Assembly: GCA_947305795.1 (NCBI GenBank)
Contig: CAMZEK010000013.1
Location: 1-55,048 of the forward strand
Source of the DNA: an uncultured Bacteroidales bacterium
GTDB taxonomy: Bacteria > Bacteroidota > Bacteroidia > Bacteroidales > F082
Direction of reading: 5' to 3'
Length of the DNA stretch: 55,048 nucleotides
Part shown: positions 50,627-55,048 of the stretch, piece by piece
Layout: each line of letters opens with the position of its first letter
How positions within the stretch are numbered: the first letter of the stretch is position 1
Program-made: the position numbers and the translations under genes
The notes under the pieces: model-generated
Databases searched by the model: none
What the model was told of the DNA's origin: nothing
The model's input: the letters and a program-made list of their open reading frames with translations, nothing else

Positions 50627-51142
50627 TCATTGCTTTACCCAAATAAGCTTGCTGACATCGTAGCCTCGGCGTGTGGCTTCTGCAAGAATGGCTTGCTTTA
50701 CGTTCTCGTCCAGTTTCGGTGTGCGAGAAAGGATCCAAAGGTACTTTGCGCTTTTGCTGCCTACGAGGGCATACTGATAATCAGGGTCAAGCATCATGAC
50801 ACGGTAATCAGAATAGAAAGGCCCGAAGAAGGAAACGCGCAGGCGGCCAGGCTCTTTGGTTGTCTTGGCTTTCCCTGATGAAGACTTGAATTGGCCGTTT
50901 TTCTGACCTGTATTTAAAACATTGATTCGGTTGTCGCAACACAGCACGTAGGTAGCTTTGCAATAGTCAAGGTCACGTTCAAAACGGTGGTCAAAACGGG
51001 CAATCTCGTACCATTCGCCAGCATAGCGGTTCAAGTCGATGGTTTTCACGGTGGAGTTGTCGATTTTTTGGGCGTTGCAACCAAAGGCAACGAGGCATAA
51101 AGCCATCAGCATCAAAGCTCTGTTTAAGATTTGTGTTTTCAT
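50627..51142 (-). CDS. Lipocalin family lipoprotein (Blc-like)
   Basis: A 171-residue exported protein, probable lipoprotein (signal ending LVAFGC, cysteine 22). The GxW motif is in RYAGEWYEIARFDHRFERDL, and the C-terminal lipocalin-like KYLWILSRTP matches Blc. Bacterial lipocalins bind lipids or heme-like ligands in membrane stress. Convergent with the U32 gene and divergent from the PHP gene. Confidence 0.92.
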   Translation of the reverse strand: MKTQILNRALMLMALCLVAFGCNAQKIDNSTVKTIDLNRYAGEWYEIARFDHRFERDLDYCKATYVLCCDNRINVLNTGQKNGQFKSSSGKAKTTKEPGRLRVSFFGPFYSDYRVMMLDPDYQYALVGSKSAKYLWILSRTPKLDENVKQAILAEATRRGYDVSKLIWVKQ

Positions 51143-51226
51143 TGTTGATTGAATTTGGATTTCAATAGTAATACGGAGAAATCACGGAAAAGTTACAAGT
51201 AAAGAAGATTTTTTTGCAAAAAGCCG

Positions 51227-51234
51227 TATTTTTG
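51227..51234 (+). promoter_or_regulatory. Bacteroidota -7 box (TATTTTTG) for the PHP gene
   Basis: TATTTTTG, 37 bases before the ATG at 51272. Confidence 0.6.
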
Positions 51235-51271
51235 CATAATTCTTTCTACATAAAACCGAAAAAGAGTAATC

Positions 51272-52177
51272 ATGCAAAACTATAACCTACATACCCATAG
51301 CATTTATTCCGACGGCAAGTCGCAGCCCCGTGAAATCGTGGAAGAGGCTGTCCGACAAGGATTTACAACACTTGGTTTTTCGGAGCATAGCCCTTTGCCG
51401 TTCGACAACACTTTCTCGGTGAAGTCTGCTGACATGCCGCGCTATGTAGCTGAAATTGCCCAACTCAAAGAAGAATTCAAGGACAAAATCGACCTGTATT
51501 GCGCTTTGGAAGCGGATTATCTCCCGGGCGTTTCTGAGCCTTTTGCCATGACTAAGAAACGCTACAATCTTGATTATCTGATTGGTGGCGTGCATCTCGT
51601 TATTAATCCAGCGTTTCGACAGGCTCAACGACTTAAGGACCCTGAGCCTGTCGAAGGGCCGACCAATACCATCAACCCCGATGAAATCTGGTTCATCGAT
51701 GGCCCAAAGTGGGAAGTCTATGAAGAAGGCCTGCAAAAGTTCTTCGATGGCGACATCCGTCGCGCCGTGCGCCGATTCTTCGAGCAGTCGAATGAAATGA
51801 TTGAAAACGAGTCGTTTGACATCATCGCCCACTTCGACAAAATCAAGATGCACAACCGTGACCGCTATTTCCACGAGGACGAGCCGTGGTATCGCAAACA
51901 CGCCCTCGAAACCCTCGATCTCATCCGCGAAAAAGGCTTGGTGATGGAAATCAACACGCGTGGTATCTACAAGAAACGCTACAACGGCTTCTATCCCTCT
52001 CCTTGGCTGATGGAGGAAGCCTGCAAGATGGGCGTTCCTGCCATCATCTCCGCTGATGCGCACCACTTCAGCGAAATCTCCTTGGAGTTCGATGCCGCTG
52101 AAGAAGCCTTGAAGAAAGCGGGGTATCGAAGTGTAGTCAATTTCAAGGATGGCCAGTGGATGGAAATACCAATATAA
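51272..52177 (+). CDS. PHP-domain phosphatase (HisK-like histidinol-phosphatase family) with in-frame repeat
   Basis: A 301-residue cytoplasmic PHP-fold phosphoesterase. Metal ligands: His7 and His9 in NLHTHS, Asp14 in SDGKS, EHS in FSEHSPLPF, a later H in IIAHFDKI and DAHH near the end. The HisK-type histidinol phosphatases of other Bacteroidota go directly from a GGVHLVxxP segment to (D/N)EIWFIDGP; here about 19 extra residues lie between (PAFRQAQRLKDPEPVEGPTN). Those residues are encoded by the CCTGAGCCTGTCGAAGG palindrome (51615-51655) plus flanks, read in frame. The gene is otherwise intact and likely active; the insertion is in a surface loop. Confidence 0.9.
   Translation: MQNYNLHTHSIYSDGKSQPREIVEEAVRQGFTTLGFSEHSPLPFDNTFSVKSADMPRYVAEIAQLKEEFKDKIDLYCALEADYLPGVSEPFAMTKKRYNLDYLIGGVHLVINPAFRQAQRLKDPEPVEGPTNTINPDEIWFIDGPKWEVYEEGLQKFFDGDIRRAVRRFFEQSNEMIENESFDIIAHFDKIKMHNRDRYFHEDEPWYRKHALETLDLIREKGLVMEINTRGIYKKRYNGFYPSPWLMEEACKMGVPAIISADAHHFSEISLEFDAAEEALKKAGYRSVVNFKDGQWMEIPI
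51615..51655. repeat. CCTGAGCCTGTCGAAGG palindrome inserted in the PHP gene
   Basis: TTCGACAGGCTCA (51615-51627) and TGAGCCTGTCGAA (51643-51655) are perfect 13-base inverted arms. The element encodes residues about 115-128 of the PHP protein without breaking the frame. Related copies are at 31040-31066 and 4108-4182. Confidence 0.9.
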
Positions 52178-52206
52178 AAACCTATTTATGGTTGTTTATC
52201 CAATAA

Positions 52207-52263
52207 AAATTACCGTATAAGTCGCCGTAACTCGATTTTTTTTTGAGTTACGGCGGCCTATAC
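52207..52263. repeat. Left terminal inverted repeat and palindrome of the AAA+ unit
   Basis: The first 27 bases (52207-52233, starting AAATTACCGTATA and ending GCCGTAACTC) form the left terminal inverted repeat; together with 52245-52263 they make a long hairpin (about 21-bp arms, one or two mismatches) over a T-rich loop. Confidence 0.88.
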
Positions 52264-52275
52264 GATAAAATTGTT

Positions 52276-52283
52276 TATTTTTG
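52276..52283 (+). promoter_or_regulatory. Bacteroidota -7 box (TATTTTTG) for the second AAA+ gene
   Basis: TATTTTTG followed by CCGCC, 28 bases before the ATG at 52312. The same TTTGCCGCC context occurs at the promoter of the paralogue at 19466. It rules out the longer frame that starts at 52243. Confidence 0.65.
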
Positions 52284-52311
52284 CCGCCTAAACCACATAA
52301 CCTTTTGCACC

Positions 52312-53745
52312 ATGTTAATCGGGAGAAGAAAAGAACAGCTTGCCTTGCGGAATTTGCTGGAAAAGGACGAACCTCAGTTTTGTGCAGTCTATGGACGACG
52401 GCGCGTAGGCAAGACCTATCTCGTCCGTGAGACTTTCAACTATCAATTTGCCTTCCAACATACGGGTTACGCCAATGTGCCGATGGCCAAGCAACTATCG
52501 GGTTTTCGTGATTCGCTTCAGGCGGCTTCAGGCAAACGCATGAAAGTGCCGCGCACATGGTTTGAAGCCTTCCATTTGCTGGGCGAGGTGCTTGAAGAGA
52601 AAAAAGGTCGCAAAAAAGTGGTCTTCTTGGACGAATTGTCGTGGATGGACACACCCAAGTCGAACTTCGTCACCGCTTTGGAGCATTTTTGGAACAGTTG
52701 GGCCACGGCACGTCGCGAAAAAGACATTGTGCTGATCGTATGCGGCAGCAGCACCTCTTGGATTACGAGAAAAATCTTCCGAAATCGTGGCGGACTTCAC
52801 AACCGACTAACGGAGCGCATCCATCTCGCCCCTTTCAATCTTGCCGAATGTGAACGTTATGCCGAAGTAAGCGGATTGAACATGTCGCGAAAGGAAATCG
52901 CTGAAGCCTACATGATTATGGGCGGAGTGCCTTTTTATTGGAGTTTGCTTGAACGACAATACAGCCTCGCGCAGAATGTAGGCAGGCTGTTTTTCGGCAA
53001 GGAAGGCAAGTTGTGCAACGAGTTCAACGACTTGTACGCCTCGCTTTTTGAGAATGTGGAGCCTTATTTGGCCATCGTCGAGGCTTTGGGAGAAAAGAAA
53101 ATCGGGATGACGCGGCTGGAATTGGAAAAGGCCTTGGGCAAGGCCAGCAGCGGAACCCTGACCAAACGCCTTGAGGAACTGGAAATGAGCGGGTTCATTC
53201 GTAGCTACACCTGCCTCGGAAAGCGCGAACGCTATGCCTTGTATCAATTGATAGACCCATTTACCTTGTTTTATTTCAGTTTCATGAAGGACAGACAGAA
53301 ATCAGACAAACATTTCTGGACCTCCAAACTGGACTCGCCCACCCACAGCACCTGGGCCGGACTGGCTTTCGAGCGGCTTTGCCTCTGGCATGTGCCCCAA
53401 ATCAAGCAGGCATTGGGCATTGCCGGTGTGGCAAGCGGGGTTTATTCGTGGACTTACCAACCGAAAAACGAGAACGAGGAAGGCACACAAATCGACCTGC
53501 TCATCGACCGAAACGACCAAGTGATTAATCTATGCGAGATGAAATTCTCCAGCAAGGAATACCTGATGACCGAGAAAGAAGAGGAACGCCTACGCCGCAG
53601 GAGAAGTGTTTTTGAGGATGTCACCAAGACCCGAAAAGCCGTACATTACACGCTTGTAACCACCTACGGACTGAAACGCACTGCACATTCTGGCATATTC
53701 CAACAAGTGGTGACCCTTGACGACCTATTTCGAGAGGAAATATAA
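52312..53745 (+). CDS. AAA+ ATPase with C-terminal DUF234 nuclease-like domain, second copy
   Basis: A 477-residue paralogue of 18009-19466. ATG at 52312 gives MLIGRRKEQLALRNLLEKDEP. Walker A YGRRRVGKT (28-35), Walker B KVVFLDELSWMD, sensor-like VLIVCGSSTSW, and the D...ExK pattern Asp395, Glu409-x-Lys411 (QIDLLIDR...LCEMKFS), 14 residues apart exactly as in the paralogue. The gene lies within a 1.64-kb unit with 27-bp terminal inverted repeats (52207-52233 and 53823-53849; 24 of 27 positions equal), with additional palindromes downstream. No transposase or other gene is in the unit. Role unknown; the ATPase-nuclease design and the repeats point to a mobile or self-maintaining element, which is inference. 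Confidence 0.9.
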   Translation: MLIGRRKEQLALRNLLEKDEPQFCAVYGRRRVGKTYLVRETFNYQFAFQHTGYANVPMAKQLSGFRDSLQAASGKRMKVPRTWFEAFHLLGEVLEEKKGRKKVVFLDELSWMDTPKSNFVTALEHFWNSWATARREKDIVLIVCGSSTSWITRKIFRNRGGLHNRLTERIHLAPFNLAECERYAEVSGLNMSRKEIAEAYMIMGGVPFYWSLLERQYSLAQNVGRLFFGKEGKLCNEFNDLYASLFENVEPYLAIVEALGEKKIGMTRLELEKALGKASSGTLTKRLEELEMSGFIRSYTCLGKRERYALYQLIDPFTLFYFSFMKDRQKSDKHFWTSKLDSPTHSTWAGLAFERLCLWHVPQIKQALGIAGVASGVYSWTYQPKNENEEGTQIDLLIDRNDQVINLCEMKFSSKEYLMTEKEEERLRRRRSVFEDVTKTRKAVHYTLVTTYGLKRTAHSGIFQQVVTLDDLFREEI

Positions 53746-53760
53746 GCACTTGATTTTTAT

Positions 53761-53849
53761 AGTTACGGCTGGTTATATAGTAAAATTTACTTTATAATCC
53801 GCCGTAATCATTCTTTTTATATGAATTACGGCGAAATATACGGTAATTT
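53761..53849. repeat. Downstream palindromes and right terminal inverted repeat of the AAA+ unit
   Basis: Two overlapping imperfect palindromes share a GTTACGGC/GCCGTAA core; the last 27 bases (53823-53849) mirror the left terminal repeat at 52207-52233 with three differences. Confidence 0.88.
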
Positions 53850-53924
53850 ATAGGAGAAAATACTTTTTACTTACAACATTACAAGAAAAATGCTACGAAA
53901 GCCCTTGTTTTTCAAGAATTTTGC

Positions 53925-53932
53925 TATTTTTG
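53925..53932 (+). promoter_or_regulatory. Bacteroidota -7 box (TATTTTTG) for the S8 peptidase
   Basis: TATTTTTG, 22 bases before the ATG at 53955; a TTG 17 bases further upstream may be the -33 element. Confidence 0.65.
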
Positions 53933-53954
53933 CAATCGAAAACAAATCGAAGTA

Positions 53955-55048
53955 ATGATTAGAACAAACAAAATTCTGAAACCATCTATCATCAAATCAA
54001 CAATCGTTTTGGCGATGGTGTTTTTGTCCTTATTTTCCTACGGGCAAAAGCAAATCACCAAGACCGAAAACGAGACTTTCGTGGAGAACGAATTCATCAT
54101 TTGGTTGGAGCAAGGCGTAGACGCTTCGATTTTTGCCGCCAATTCGAATGTGGGGATTTCGCCCAAAAGAATGTTATCCAAAAGGTTGAATATCTGGCTT
54201 TTTGAAATCGTCGACAAAACTGAATCACGAGAAGTGAAGATGGAGCGACTTTGGAAGCATCCAGATGTCCGCGTCATCCAGAACAACCATACGAACATCA
54301 CGCTGCGTGAGGCGATTCCCGACGACCCTTACTTTGACCAACAATGGGCACCTGCCATTATGAACCTGCCGCAAGCGTGGGAGGAATTTACCACAGGCGG
54401 CGTTACGGCGACGGGCGACACCATCGTGGTGGCCGTCATCGACGGCGGCGCCGATTGGGGCCACGAAGACCTGAATTGCTGGATTAACACCCGTGAAATC
54501 CCCAACAATGGTCTCGATGACGACAACAACGGTTATGTGGATGACTATCATGGCTGGAATGCCTACAACCACAATGGATATGTCGGTGCCAATTACCATG
54601 GCACCCATGTTTCAGGCATCATTGGAGCGGTTGGCGACAATGGAAAGGGCGTTTGCGGCGTGAATTGGAATGTAACAGTCATGTCCATTTGTGGAAGTTC
54701 GAGCGATGAATCCATTGTCGTAGAAGCATATTCCTACGCTTTGGAAATGCGTGCCCGATACAATGAAACCAACGGTGATGAAGGTGCTTTCATCGTGGCC
54801 ACCAATTCATCCTTTGGCGTCGATTACGGAAACCCTGACAACTATCCCATCTGGTGCTCGATGTACGACGAAATGGGCAATGTCGGCATTTTGAGTTGCG
54901 GTGCCGGCCCCAACTTGAACGTGAATGTCGATGTGGTCGGCGATGTGCCGTCTGCTTGCCCGGGCAACTATCTGATAGGCATCACCAACACCACCTCGCA
55001 AGATGTGAAATATGGCAGCGCGGGCTATGGCATCGAAAACATCGACCT
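53955..55048 (+). CDS. Secreted S8 (subtilisin-family) peptidase, 3' end cut by window
   Basis: The first 364 codons of a longer gene. Signal region MIRTNKILKPSIIKSTIVLAMVFLSLFSYGQ (cleavage near 31), an inhibitor-like propeptide part to about 130, then the catalytic domain: Asp163 in VAVIDGGAD and His218 in NYHGTHVSGI. The catalytic serine and any C-terminal (probably T9SS) domain lie beyond the window. LDDDNNGYVDD is a Ca-like loop between them. Likely a surface or extracellular protease. Confidence 0.9.
   Translation, partial: MIRTNKILKPSIIKSTIVLAMVFLSLFSYGQKQITKTENETFVENEFIIWLEQGVDASIFAANSNVGISPKRMLSKRLNIWLFEIVDKTESREVKMERLWKHPDVRVIQNNHTNITLREAIPDDPYFDQQWAPAIMNLPQAWEEFTTGGVTATGDTIVVAVIDGGADWGHEDLNCWINTREIPNNGLDDDNNGYVDDYHGWNAYNHNGYVGANYHGTHVSGIIGAVGDNGKGVCGVNWNVTVMSICGSSSDESIVVEAYSYALEMRARYNETNGDEGAFIVATNSSFGVDYGNPDNYPIWCSMYDEMGNVGILSCGAGPNLNVNVDVVGDVPSACPGNYLIGITNTTSQDVKYGSAGYGIENID

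Noticed and set aside
52207-53849. Classical insertion sequence
   Set aside because: Inverted ends are present, but the only gene has AAA+ and DUF234-like motifs, with no DDE, HUH or serine recombinase signature and no clear target duplication.

Overview
The window is a ~55 kb piece of a Bacteroidales-type chromosome (phylum Bacteroidota, order inferred). The evidence is four-fold: several secreted proteins end in type IX secretion (T9SS) sorting domains of the xPNP...TNMLGQ type; intergenic regions carry the Bacteroidota promoter -7 box TAnnTTTG; there are TPR-TM-coiled-coil regulators with cytoplasmic tails; and small lipoproteins and DUF4954/DUF3244-like families typical of the order are present. 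I cannot name the genus. No rRNA, tRNA, CRISPR array, integrase or transposase was seen.

Layout. 1-8 kb, almost all minus strand: nucleotide-sugar and amino-sugar genes (UDP-HexNAc dehydrogenase, wbpB-like oxidoreductase, nagB, DUF4954, galE), with two small GIY-YIG nuclease genes and a GxxExxY gene remnant embedded in repeats. 8-18 kb: an orphan N6-adenine DNA methylase, tsaB, a secreted M28 peptidase, gltX, a biotin-dependent carboxylase alpha subunit, an acyl-CoA dehydrogenase and a cytidylate-kinase-like protein. 18-21 kb: a degenerate zone in which an AAA+/DUF234 ATPase-nuclease gene and an unknown membrane protein alternate with three orphan T9SS-tail relics. 21-26 kb: a compact five-gene operon for stress signalling (alarmone synthetase, alarmone hydrolase, an APH-fold kinase, a SpoIIE phosphatase fused to an anti-sigma-type kinase, and a STAS protein). 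26-35 kb: an M49-like peptidase, a large T9SS Omp28-like protein, menA, an intact GxxExxY gene, a DEAD-box helicase and a serine hydrolase. 35-39 kb: secreted proteins (two T9SS paralogues, GH16, a tail-fibre-like protein, DUF3244). 39-45 kb: two TPR-TM-coiled-coil regulators, an OmpR-type response regulator and pgi. 45-49 kb: duplicated small lipoproteins, a barrel protein and a T9SS protein with YD-like repeats. 49-55 kb: a U32 protein, a lipocalin, a PHP phosphatase, a second AAA+/DUF234 gene and the start of a secreted subtilase cut by the window end.

The most unusual pattern is that six small nuclease-fold genes or remnants (two GIY-YIG, two GxxExxY PD-(D/E)XK, two AAA+ with a DUF234 PD-(D/E)XK-like tail) sit among housekeeping genes, and five of the six are bracketed on both sides by short direct or inverted repeats that differ from locus to locus. 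The clearest is the 1.64 kb unit at 52207-53849 with 27-bp terminal inverted repeats; the GIY-YIG gene at 7776-8141 lies between inverted copies of a 21-bp palindrome. No transposase is present, so these look like repeat-bracketed nuclease cassettes; that mobility is inference only. A second notable pattern is a palindromic repeat (core CCTGAGCCTGTCGAAGG) that occurs between genes and also in frame inside two protein genes, menA and the PHP phosphatase.

Start codons were moved inward from the longest ORF where the signal peptide, conserved N-terminus or promoter position demanded it; these cases are noted. Motif positions were counted by eye, and family calls rest on recognising motifs, not on database searches.
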